A stretch of 64,000 bases of DNA. Origin: Kalmusia sp. IMI 367209. Lineage: Eukaryota; Ascomycota; Dothideomycetes; Pleosporales; Didymosphaeriaceae. The stretch covers positions 1,240,001 through 1,304,000 of the forward strand of contig JAPEUQ010000006.1 in assembly GCA_027946365.1 (NCBI GenBank), written 5' to 3'. Below, one piece after another: positions 54,158 to 64,000 of the stretch; the first letter of the stretch is position 1; every line of letters starts with the position of its first letter. Both the position numbers and the translations under genes were made by a program. The notes beneath the pieces were generated by a model. It searched no databases. It had not been told where the DNA came from and saw nothing but the letters and a program-made list of their open reading frames with translations.

Positions 54158-55276
54158 TTATTGCTGTCGCAATTTATTTAGTGCCGCCATGATGCCGTCA
54201 CTCACATTCTCATCGTCCTGTTTCCGCTTTTTGACGTTGGAAGAACCTGCTGCTTGACTCGTGTATGGGGTCGACTTTTGTGCGAAGTTGTGTCCTGAAT
54301 CCGATTGTCGCGTTGCTTCATCCTCGGTCCCATTAGGCTTGGGGATACTAGCTTCTGTAGCAGGGTGAGCAGGCCGATTATCAATGCCCGAGGCTGCCGC
54401 GGCGGGTGTCGTTCTTGTCATTTCCATTACTACTGGGACCGCCCTGTCCATCCTTTGGTGGGCGGAATATTCTGGAATATCGTCATCGAGTATCGGACCC
54501 TCTCCTTCAGCGGTAGATAGATCACGTGATAAGGTTGCATGATTATTGTCACGAGTAAGCCCTCGCTTTGCGGCCTTCTTGATCCTGAAAGGCTCCCTCA
54601 CAGCATTGCACCACCGCTGTACCTTCTTTTCTCCCCAGCCAGCAATCAGTCCAATCTCTTCAGGGCCTGCGTTGATAGCTGTGCGCACGCTTCCGAAATT
54701 CGATACAAGACCGAGGGCATCGGTTTTGTTGATGCTGCGCGGCACCGTGATGAACTCGACGAGCTTGTCGGAGTAGCTCGATGACTGCTGAGCTTTGATG
54801 CTGGTGGGCGCAGCATGCTCGAACGTCTTGAATAGTTCCAGATAGCGGCCGGCCTCCTGTGCGCTCCAAGCCAACATGATTGTGACGTTGTTAACGAGCG
54901 ATGTCTTGGATAATTCCCGTAATGAGTCCTCATGGTTTTCAATGTCGACCATGGTCAGCAGGAGACGCAGCTGGTACTGGCCCTTCAGATCGCGTATCCG
55001 ATTGTAGATATATTCGGGGTGCAGACGGTGGTATTTGAGTGAGAGGAACAGCGCGCACGTTGTCGCCCCGAGGACATAATCGGCCGGTATGTCTGAATAT
55101 TCCCAGGCCACGGTACGCACGCTGTTCAGGATGGGGTTGCCCTTCTGCCTCGGCGACACCAGAATGGAGCTAGGTCCCGAGCGCGACAGAGCCTGCGGCT
55201 TGGGCTGCTGCACTTTAGGGGCATTGGGAGCATTGAGAGCAGAGGTGGCGGCAGCGCGGGATGCAGCATCATCCAT
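54158..55276 (-). CDS. rad10: DNA repair protein RAD10/ERCC1 homologue, 372 residues
   Basis: Single exon. ATG 55276 starts MDDAASRAAATSA. The non-catalytic partner of Rad1/XPF in the structure-specific nuclease that cuts 5' of damage in nucleotide excision repair and in single-strand annealing. The central domain is complete: GNPILNSVRTVAWEYSDIPADYVLG, then CALFLSLKYHRLHPEYI and RLLLTMVDIENHE. The tandem helix-hairpin-helix lies at about residues 180-225 (LGLVSNFGSVRTAI, IGLIAGWGEKKVQRW). A long disordered tail, absent from yeast Rad10, ends with a basic KKRKQDDE segment. Divergent from med19. Confidence 0.9.
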   Translation of the reverse strand: MDDAASRAAATSALNAPNAPKVQQPKPQALSRSGPSSILVSPRQKGNPILNSVRTVAWEYSDIPADYVLGATTCALFLSLKYHRLHPEYIYNRIRDLKGQYQLRLLLTMVDIENHEDSLRELSKTSLVNNVTIMLAWSAQEAGRYLELFKTFEHAAPTSIKAQQSSSYSDKLVEFITVPRSINKTDALGLVSNFGSVRTAINAGPEEIGLIAGWGEKKVQRWCNAVREPFRIKKAAKRGLTRDNNHATLSRDLSTAEGEGPILDDDIPEYSAHQRMDRAVPVVMEMTRTTPAAAASGIDNRPAHPATEASIPKPNGTEDEATRQSDSGHNFAQKSTPYTSQAAGSSNVKKRKQDDENVSDGIMAALNKLRQQ

Positions 55277-55718
55277 ACTGGCTTGTGGACGGTGCCGGCA
55301 TTGAGGCGCGTCGTGTGCTGGCAGTGGCAGACGTGCTGCGCTGGTGTGAGTGAGGCTAATTCGGCATGTCTGACACAGGCTACCGTAGGTGTGCCTAGAC
55401 CCGAGCGAGCTCACGTGACGGTTTGAGACCCTCTCGCTCAGCAAAGGGCTCTCCATTTGCTGCTCTCTACCCCACCGCCCGCCACACCACCCATCCGCAC
55501 CCTCCGCGCTCCCTGTCCCCAGCCAGCGCGCCCACGAGCCCACAACGCCTCCCACCCATCGGCCACGTCCCCCTCGCATGCGCAACCTTTAAAGACCGCC
55601 CCTAGTGCTGCCCGGTACGCCAAGCGCCTGTGACGGGGCTGCACCCGCCGGACGTCTTCCCTCGACCCAACAGCCCGCCGCGCCCTCGCCCGCCGTCAAC
55701 GTAGACGCTGCGGCCTCT
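55277..55718. promoter_or_regulatory. Divergent promoter region between rad10 and med19
   Basis: 442 bp, very GC- and pyrimidine-rich on the plus strand before med19. Frames extend upstream of both ATGs but read as low-complexity Pro/Arg leader sequence. Confidence 0.4.
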
Positions 55719-56966
55719 ATGTCGGAGCACGGTGCAAAGCGACAACGCTTGACGGGTTCGTTCTCACCGGCCTCGCCGCCTTACCACATCGCCGCCAAGA
55801 GCAGCGAGACAAAGACGCCCATCGTCCACCCGAATACGCCCACCTCGCCGCCCTACCCCCCGATGAGTTCGCAGCCAAATGGCGGCCCTGCCATGACTGC
55901 TCCCGTTGCGCTTTCGGAGATGACTCCTCCTTCTTCGGTCCATATGTCGCAGCAGGTCTCGCAGTCGGGCCCCTCGGCGACCAACATACATCCCTTCTCC
56001 ACCCCTGCAAGCACCGCCGCCTTCTCGAATTCGATCAACGTAGACAGTGATGGTGATGCGCTGATGGAGGAGAGCCAGAGCGATGATGCGGTGCGGTTAG
56101 GTGGACACAGACTCACCAACCACAACCGGCAAAACAAGAGCATATTCGACGACACGGGTGTGGCAGCGGCGAAGGGTGTCTGTGGCAGCAAGCTTTTCAA
56201 GCTCTGTCAAAGCAGTAAGGTCCCCTTATATACAGCGCAATTTTGCTCTGTGTTACTGACACGGATTGCTGGGTAGCCCACGAGCCGTCACGGCCGCATG
56301 CTTCGCAAAACCTGTTCGAGCTCTATGGCCTCAATAACCTAGCGAAAACTGTGGCGCGACAAGATCCGATCACTGGAGAGAAGATTAACAAGCTCCGGAA
56401 GTCATACGAAGGTCATATCAAGGCATTACAAATCGCTGGCAAGCCAAAGGCGATAAAAATGGAGGGGGAAGTTCACAGAACTTCACAACTATCCTGACAT
56501 GGACTACCACGCTTCATTCGTTGCTGGTAAAGACATGCACAGGGCACTGAACGCCGATCAGACCAGTCTTATGCCTGACATCTCGAGCTTGCTCAACAGC
56601 GCATTAGGCGGCATGGCGCCAGGTCCATTGCCTACCCAGGATAGCGCAAGGTATCGAGCTTACCTTGCCACGGACGACCCAACGAAGTCGAAAACTCCCG
56701 CGGAAGGCACAATGCACAGAGCAGTACAATCCGCTTCCGCCACACCAAATCCATACGCTGCATCTGCGGCATCAAGATTGTCAAGACCAGAAAGGACTGG
56801 AGCGAAGCGGCAATATACAGATGCTTCGTTTCACGGTTATGGCGAGGGCTACGAGGACTTCGGTGAATCAACCGGAGGAGAGGACAATGGAAGTATAAAG
56901 AGGCGGAAGCTAGCGTCGTTTGAGCGTACATCTCACCAGGTCGAGGTCGGTGGTGCACGCCGATAG
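55719..56966 (+). CDS. med19: Mediator subunit MED19 (Rox3-type), with an apparent one-base frameshift
   Basis: Exon 1 is 55719-56214 and exon 2 starts at 56277 after a 62-nt intron. The N-terminus is disordered (MSEHGAKRQRLTGSFSPASP...). The Med19 core is LFELYGLNNLAKTVARQDP, then GEKINKLRKSYEGHIKALQIAGKPKAIKME. After GEKINKLRK... the frame meets a stop at 56497, but the reading frame shifted by one base continues for 150 codons to 56966 and ends in a basic KRRKLASFER segment. The shift falls in G5 at 56464-56468. Removing one G gives a smooth KMEGKFTELHNYPDMDY join. Mediator head subunit linking activators to RNA polymerase II. Either an assembly error or a damaged allele. About 394 residues if joined. 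Confidence 0.8.
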
Positions 56967-57564
56967 CTGCAAGAGATGAGTAGGAGAAGACGCGAAGGTC
57001 TACAACAGCAGAGAAGTTCTATTGACCACGTTTGAAATTCAACGAAAATATTCTGGATCTTGGTTTTTTCCCCCTACAGGCGCTGGCGAAATGGACTCGA
57101 AAAGAGCAGGGTTTCTAACGACATCACAGTTTTGGTATCGGCTTTCGAGCGTACGTGGCCCCCTTATTCTTTCGAGAGGCAGGTCTGCGATTTTCATTGT
57201 TTGTTTGGTATCGATGCCTATCTTTGAGAGGGCGGTGGAAATGTTCTAGCGGGTGACTGATAGGGCTTTTCCTTTTTTTTTAAACTGTGCATATTGGGCG
57301 GAGCAGGTACCCCAAAGTCATGATACCCTTTAGGCTGCATGAAATCAAAATAAGAAATGTAAAATGAATCAAACATCAAACGTCAAATATTCCTGCTCCC
57401 TTCCCGTGTGAAGAATGACCTGTTAGGCGTGTATAGCATTCATACAAAGAGAGCTTAGTATGTGTGCAATTATGCAAGATATAATGCGCTATGCGTCGTC
57501 GATGAAACAACACCAATATTTACAATGCAAACGTATCAGAAGACCACGAGCAAGAAGCGCGTGC
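56967..57564. other. Intergenic between convergent med19 and monooxygenase genes
   Basis: 598 bp of 3' flanks with oligo-T runs. No gene was seen. Confidence 0.4.
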
Positions 57565-59509
57565 TCACAACGACGCCTTCTCCTCTCCCATCTTCTTACC
57601 CGTTACTGCAGCAAAGTACCTATTCAAAGCCTCACACGTTCCCGCTCCCTCTGCAAGTTTTACCACAACGCCTACATACCCATCTGGTCTCACGACCACA
57701 ACACCGCCCTTCTCCTCATCCAGTCCCATCTTCGCGTGTGCCGCAGCGTTCGCGTCCGGCACCCGTTGGTCCCACACGTCATCCGCATATACATGGTCTC
57801 TATACCTTGCAAACATCTCCGGTAGCAACTCATCGATCTCGATATTCGCACGCGGTGAATTGAACACTGTGCATAGAGACAAGAAGTCGCTATGAGGGTT
57901 GTGTTTCTCGTGATACCGATCAACAGAAGCATCCCTGTAGGAGAATGTCGAGTAGAAAGATGTGGGGTTCGCCATGTGGATGGCAAGGTCGTGTAAGGGG
58001 GCAGTAGTACTGCGCGGGTTGCCGCCGAATATATATAAGCGGTAAGAGCCGTTGAGAGGGATCTCTTGCTCGAGGTGTACGACGTTGGCGTCGACGACTC
58101 GGGTCACAGTCGCGGGGATGAGCGTGCGTCCTGTTCGTAGCGTTGTGCCCTTTTCATAGGAGAGGATAAGGGGATGTTGGGCAGGGTGCTCAGGGCCCCA
58201 GTTTATCGTATTCGGGTTGTAGGCTACACCATAGCCAGAGGTAAATTCACAAGACGCCTTAAACGTCTTGATGAACTCATTTTCCTCAGCCTGGCTGTTC
58301 GATGAGGCGGAAGCGCCGGCAACTTCGCCGGCAGAAGGAATGCGTGTCGAAAACAGCTTTGAGTAACGGGCGTCGAAGTCGAGAAGGTTTTCTGCGATAA
58401 GTTTGCGCTCGGATTCGTATGTTGAGAGGAGTGATCGTGGAGCGAAACCTGATTCTACGTGGTGGATTTTCCATGCTAAGTTCACGGCGTCTAGAAATGC
58501 AGTGTTCATGCCCTGGCCAGCTTTGGGAGAGTGCGTGTGGCAGGCGTCACCGCCCATGAAAACGCGCTCGTCGAGGGTGTAGCGCTCTGCAATGCCTTGG
58601 CCAATAGGATAGACAGAATACCATTCAACACGGTCCCAGGAGATCGTGTAAGGGCGCAAAATTTCTCTGGCGTGTTGTTGGACTTCTTCTGCGGTAGCAG
58701 ATTTGCGTGGGTTCCAATTCTTGTCTGTAGAGGAAGCGATCTGGATATAGAGGCGAACCATGTTGTTCTCACGAGGAATAACCATGATAGAACCAGCATC
58801 CGAGTGTATTGTGCATTTCATCTGTCACGTGTTAGGAATGCATGAAAACGCTGTATCGATTCGTGCGTACCTTGATATCGGGGAAATTGGTCCGGACAAC
58901 GCCGTCCATCACACCCCAGACGTGTGCAATAGGATCCTTATACTTGATACCTATTTTGAGCTGATCCCTTACAAAACTCCTCGCTCCTTCGCCGCTAAAA
59001 AGATACTTGGCGCGCACCGTCTCTGAAAGGGTGCCGTCCACATGCGCGAGCTTTACCTCTACTGGATATGTAGCATCTACGCCGTCATTCTTGAATCCAG
59101 TGATAGTCCAAGGTCTCTGTATCGTAGTCCCGTTCTTTTCAATGTCTTCGATGAAAACCCTCTCGATCAATCCTTGATGCAGCAGCGTCGTGAAAGGATG
59201 TCTCGCATCGATGAACTTAGGGCAAGAAGCCCATGTACCCGTTCTATGAATACCCTTCGCATTCGGATCCCAGAAAGCGACTTCATATACTCTTGCAGGG
59301 TCGTGGTCCATGATCTTGCGCTTAAGCCCCATGTTGCGTAACAGATCCAAAGATCGCGGCTGGATGCCATCTGCGCGTCCGGTAGCTGTTGGCTCGGGTC
59401 GATTGTCGATGTGTTTGATCTTATACCCCCATCTTGACAAGCAAGTCGAAAGCATCAGACCAACTGGACCTGCGCCGATGATAACGACATCATACTTGTC
59501 TTCAGTCAT
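57565..59509 (-). CDS. FAD-dependent aromatic monooxygenase, phenol hydroxylase type, 631 residues
   Basis: Minus-strand exons are 59509-58871 and 58821-57565, with a 49-nt intron (GTACGC...TGACAG) in phase 0. The FAD fingerprint GAGPVGLM is near residue 13, [13 protein letters not shown] is the substrate-binding start and the GD motif [20 protein letters not shown] is near residue 305. The C-terminal thioredoxin-like dimerisation domain (about 440-600; RPDGYVGVV near the end) is as in yeast phenol 2-monooxygenase. It would hydroxylate a phenolic ring with NADPH and O2. The substrate is unknown. A decayed P450 lies 1.4 kb upstream. A frame at 58822-58870 stops quickly, so the intron is firm. 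Confidence 0.88.
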
Positions 59510-60879
59510 CTCTTTGTGCCCCTAAATCTATCGGAAAGGGAAAGAAGGGAAAATTGAAGAATGATGATATACAAGGGTATCAAGGAGCACGCAGTTGGGT
59601 GACAGATATGATGTACGATGCACTGGTAATATAAGACAAACAAGCGACCCAGCCCACGCTTAAAGTATGTGGTGCAAAATGATGCCACACAAGCCGAGAT
59701 CTCTGGTTCCAAAGCCGAGACAAGCGGTAATAAAATCGGTGAAGCATAGCGCGTCCCTGGGTCATGATGCAACGCGTGGGCAAGGCCGATGTGTGATGCC
59801 GTTCCTAGCTTGTGGTTGGTGGATGGAGCGGGGAGGGTTGCGGGAGAACGAAACGGCAATCGAAGAACACGGCCGATGCCTGTGGAGGCTTAGTGGGGCG
59901 ACGAAAAAGGGATGGCGCGGGCTCTTGGAAGCTAGTGCGTCAGTGGGCCTCACGTGAATAAGCCGACTTCAACACCGTCCAGATAACATGGCATCTGGGG
60001 TCTCCACATAAAAGGCGAGCATTCTCCGACTGTCTACGTTTGCACTGCTTACAATTCGGCCGAGCTCATCGTCCAAGTCTACATCTCCCGACGCTGGGGT
60101 CCGAAGAGGTTGACGCTCTTGTGATTTTATCGTGAGCGATGCACCCCCCTTTGGGGTACGATGTACTGGACATGATTGAGGGCACGATGGAGCAAACGTT
60201 GATGCTGCACTTAACTTGCACGTTGTCTTTCTCTGAAAATTTGTCTGGGTCGAGAGAATACGCTATTTATTCGATTGAGGTGTGAAGTGCGAGGGATGTA
60301 CAAGGTCCATTTCGCTGCCACTTCGCTGCAACGGAATCAGTACGAGCTAGTTCCACAAGATGGTTTCAGCTAGGAAGGCTGTCAAGTAAGCCTGTCTAAA
60401 GCCTTTTTGGAACAGCGGTGACCGAAGAGAGCAAGAATAAGACTCGAAAGTGGAGATAACGTCCTACCATCTTCCTAAGGCGACCTGCATCTGACATCCG
60501 AACGAAGGCCTTGAGAAATGGCCACTAGCCCTGCTGATATAGCACTCTGCGTTGTCATCTACTCAAGAGCAGCTTTCTAATATGAGAGAAGCACGCTAGC
60601 AGCTCCATGATTAGGATTTTAGTTCACACCCTCTCCGCATGTTTCCACAGCTTCAAAATGACGAAGAAGGGTGCGGGCATAAGATTTGTTGGCCGATGAT
60701 GGAACCAACATGCAAGTTATATACATATCCCTAAGGCGATTGATATGCCATCTTTAATGAATTCCAATGCTTGATTTGGTCAGAATGTCTTCCATCCAAA
60801 CAGACCCAATATATTACGCACTTCCATACGCTCCTCTAACAGTATTGTTACATCTTTTTCAGTTCGTATAGTACTGTTC
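59510..60879. other. Intergenic between monooxygenase gene and P450 relic
   Basis: 1.4 kb with no supported gene. The first few hundred bases are the probable promoter of the monooxygenase gene. Confidence 0.4.
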
Positions 60880-62362
60880 TACATCATCCACCAACGAATT
60901 ATATCTCCCCTCGCCCACATTCTTGGTCCTTTCCTTGCCTCTTTATTTCGCTGGTGGCTCGTCGCAAAGACCCGCACTGAATACTACCATCGCATCGCCA
61001 TCGACCTCCATAAACAGTACTGCCCTATCCTTTCGCATTTCCACTGATAAAATCTCAGTCAGCAACCGATTGGCTGCCGGTCCGATCTATTCCGTGAACG
61101 CCGGCGCCTTACTTGAAATTAGATTGGTATAGTGTATGGCGCGTAACTAGGAAGGTCGATCTATTCGCTGAGTGGGACGCGAAGGCTTGTGGACAACATA
61201 GGAGATTTGTGGCACATGCGTATGCCATGGAGACGTTGAAAAATCTAGAACTGTATGTAGACTACTGTCTTGAGACGCTAGGGGAGCAGTTAAATAAAAG
61301 GCACCTGTTCTCCTTGGGTAGGTTTCAGTCTATTCATGTTCTGAACCACCTACATCGTGTATTTGGACGCTAACATAATACCTATAGATGTCATCGGCGA
61401 AATCACATGGTCTGCAAATCTTTGCTTCATCTGCCCTGCCGCCGATGATGGAACCTTCGTTACCATTCGTTCAATCGCTCGCTTCGGATGCTGGCTTGGC
61501 CACGTGCCCTACGTCTACCGCTTGCACAAATTCTTCAGACCTCCAGTCGGTAACTGGCTCAGCGTTAGTGCGCGTCACGGCGACATGCGCGACTTCAAAG
61601 TTCCTGGATATGTCCGCAGGATGGAGAATCCGGGGGGCGAGAAAGACTTCATCAGCCAGTTCTTCAACGTGCATAAGAAGCCGCGAGACGGCTTCAGGTA
61701 CACCGAGGTGATCAGCACGGGCACAGCCCAGCTCAGTGCTGGAAGCGATACTGTAGCGGTCACGATGCGCGTCATGATGTATCATCTGCGTCGCAATCAA
61801 GCGACTAAAGAAAAGCTCATATCCAAAATTGACGAGGCAAGAAGTAAGGAGGAACTAAGCAACCCAGTAAATTACAAGGCGTCAGAATTGGAATACCTGC
61901 AGGCTGTTATTAGCGCATAAATCCAGCATTCGGTATGCATCTCCCTTGCGTGAGGCCTCTAGGAGGCGTTAACATCGAGGGCCACTACCTTCTAGGTCGG
62001 TATGAGTGCATGGGCTGTACATAGAGATGGATTCGTGCATGTTGAGGAACCTGGAGGATTCAGATCGGAAGGACGGCTGGAGAGAGACACAAAGCAATAT
62101 GCGTAGGCCATTCTCTAAATTATAGGCATTGTTACTATTTAACCCTAATGCAGATTGTACAGAACGCTGATTCCTCGCTTTCAGCTCACGGTAAACCTCA
62201 CCGATCGCTCGTCTTGTCTTTTCGTCTGCTATTGCTATTACTAACCGGCTTGATGTGGGCATCGCTTTGCTGGGAATGTCAAATCTTATATCAATTTAAT
62301 TCTTGGATTACGAAATGGAACTTGCATATCCTGATAAGGAGCGGAGGGAACAATGCTTGTTA
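60880..62362 (+). pseudogene. Decayed cytochrome P450 (pisatin-demethylase-like group)
   Basis: Pieces of one P450 are readable in order but in shifting frames: SPLAHILGPFLASLFRWWLV with YYHRIAIDLHKQY (about 60903-61015), IYSVNAGAL near 61090, LDWYSVWRVTRKVDLF...HRRFVAHAYAMETLKN (61113-61260), IDVIGEITWS near 61381 and the I-helix SAGSDTVAVTMRVMMYHL near 61740. The frame then stops at 61918, just where the ExxR helix should begin (YLQAVISA). Later fragments (MHLPCVRPLGGVNIEGHYL near 61935, ELAYPDKERREQC near 62314) continue the family pattern. No heme-ligand FxxGxRxCxG motif remains. At least three frameshifts or stops make it non-functional. Confidence 0.8.
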
Positions 62363-64000
62363 GTAGACCCTCATTCCCGTCCTGTATCATTAGCGAAGTT
62401 CAAAACTTTCCTCACGAGTTTTACATTCGTGAACCGGCATGCACTAATGTGTGCTGGCAGGCTGTTTGTAGGACCGTACGATATGAATGTTGTCCTGAGG
62501 CGGAGACAAGATACTCAATGGCAAGCGTGAATAGTAGTCTGGGTGTATGCCGGTAACAATCAAGTACCCAGCCCATGTGTATGACTGGTCCCTGGTCAAA
62601 CACAGTCCACGATACGTCTTCACGTTGGCACTATATGAAGAGCATGATCATATTCGGATATAACATTGATAACTTCAAACCCCATGGGTGCGAAAGATTT
62701 GCCATGCTGTCACTGTAGGACATTGCTTAAACTTGAACGAAACTGAGCCTTTTTTCACCAACGTGGTCAGATGTCTTCACTCCCAATTGGTCTAACAGCA
62801 GGTGGACTTGGAAAAACCACGGTCACCCAACCGACATTGACATGATCTAGAGAGATCACTACTAGTTATGTTCACGGACTTTGCTGCGCCAATGGAGTCT
62901 TCCGATTTGCTCTGGATTTCTCCTCGGCAACGTATACGGGCTTGCGGATCAAACGTCCTTCCGGATAGAGAACAACGCGAATGGGGATCTGAGGCCCGAA
63001 GAATCGGGTAGAACATCTCTCCGTTGGTGTTGTTCCAAGCAACAAGGCCGATAAGTATCGGGCCGCGGATATACCAGGAAATACCGAATTGACATGAAGA
63101 TTGTGCAACACGGGCCGAGGCTAACATGAGAATTGTGTTGTGACTCACGCGATGACCTGAGCTATAGAAAGATCCAGGCAAGCCGAGTGTGGTCGGCCAG
63201 ACAGTATGTGCCCTTCGGATTCGGTCTCGCGAAGTTGATCACCCGATGTACGGCTGCAGCCTCGCTGAGAGGACGTGGCTGGCTGGCAGATGCAGACAGC
63301 GTTGCAACAGGGCAAGGAGGCGCGGGATGACCAGGATACCAGGGCCATTTCATTTACGTGCATCGGGAGATCGATGCATGTACGCGGGAGCTCTAGCCAC
63401 TCCTAGGACAAGGCTTGTGAAGGGATGTTGTGCGCAAGCAGGTGTTTTCTGGCATGCGGGCCGCACTAGTAGATGATGCGGCCGACGGTCTTGATCCATT
63501 GAATGGTGTGATTGCAGGCGTGATTGCAGTGCAGTGAAAAGCCAAGACGCCAGCCGCCAGGATGCTCCTCCACTGCACGAGCTCCCGCCGCTGTTGCAAG
63601 CCGGAGACGGGTACGAACGAGTGAACCGTGCCCTGCTCTACGCACGTCATCGTCTCCCCTGTTGGTCGCTCACCGATGTCGACTGTCAGATCGTAAGATA
63701 CGAAATGGGATGCGCCGGCCTGAGGGCGGGCGGAGCTCGCTCCAGCGATGTGTGGTTCTTGTAATCTACGCTCCAGGTGATAAACGCCGTGCCACCTGCT
63801 TGCAGATCCGGGATGGCATGCGGAGCGATGCATTCTCCAGGGTGGGCGCATTGATAGCCAGCCTGTCCCCGTCGCGATTGGTGGGGATGGCGGGCGCAAG
63901 ATATTGATGGCTTTGTGGCATTTCCACAAAGTGATGATGGCTTTTTGGCATTTTCAAACTGCTTGGTCAACGCATTCAGCGCTAACGGTTTCCTGTTGCG
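62363..64000. other. Right end of the window, no supported gene
   Basis: Several frames on both strands (for example minus 63929-63393, 178 codons, and minus 63181-62792) have no recognisable domain. A pair of near-identical segments, gatggctttgtggcatt and gatggctttttggcatt, lies 33 bp apart at about 63907-63956. Confidence 0.4.

Noticed and set aside
63393..63929. 178-codon minus-strand frame near the right edge
   Set aside because: No domain, low-information composition, overlapped by plus-strand frames of similar length.
1..64000. CRISPR arrays, integrases, IS elements or intact retrotransposons
   Set aside because: No regular spaced repeats, no transposase or reverse transcriptase motifs and no long terminal repeats were seen by eye on either strand.

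Overview
The window is nuclear DNA of a filamentous ascomycete (Pezizomycotina, most likely a Dothideomycete). The evidence is short 45-110 nt GT-AG introns with CTNAC-like branch sites, scattered single genes on both strands, and a set of fungal housekeeping proteins: a CPC1/GCN4 bZIP factor, APS kinase, ZPR1, DBR1, TMA7, OST4, TMA46, RAD10/ERCC1, MED19 and RPL26. No bacterial, phage, CRISPR or intact transposon signature was seen. Exon borders were worked out by eye from reading frame, splice consensus and family conservation.

Layout. 0-0.45 kb: tail of a 2EXR-type gene cut by the window edge. 2.9-4.3 kb: a cpc-1/GCN4 locus with a canonical CPRE, two AUG uORFs and a long AUG-less open frame fused to the bZIP protein. 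5.9 kb: intron-containing tRNA-Leu(UAG). 6.4-9.5 kb: a small orphan and an arrestin-like protein. 10.1-15.3 kb: a compact RNA-biology block (cyclophilin PPIL3, ZPR1, an Rpr2/Rpp21/Snm1-type RNase P/MRP subunit, lariat debranching enzyme). 16.8-25.1 kb: a small orphan, TMA7, an MFS sugar transporter and APS kinase. 25.7-29.2 kb: a secreted cysteine-rich protein, an SDR with a missing catalytic tyrosine and a METTL7-like methyltransferase. 30.2-37.0 kb: RPL26, a large AT-hook/C2H2 protein, OST4 and TMA46.

37-50 kb is gene-poor and more accessory in character. It holds two related C2H2 genes, one with an apparent single-base frameshift that destroys its second finger, and one uncertain two-exon orphan. 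51.7-59.5 kb: an F-box protein, RAD10/ERCC1, MED19 (with another apparent one-base frameshift in a G run) and a phenol-hydroxylase-type FAD monooxygenase. 60.9-62.4 kb: a decayed cytochrome P450. The last 1.6 kb has nothing recognisable.

The most striking locus is cpc1. The DNA upstream of the first in-frame ATG (3563) stays open for over 500 nt in the bZIP frame, contains TTG in an optimal context, and also carries a 54-codon uORF in another frame. This matches the non-AUG extension and two-uORF design known from Neurospora cpc-1. The second theme is very small first coding exons in several housekeeping genes (7, 8, 12 and 19 nt).
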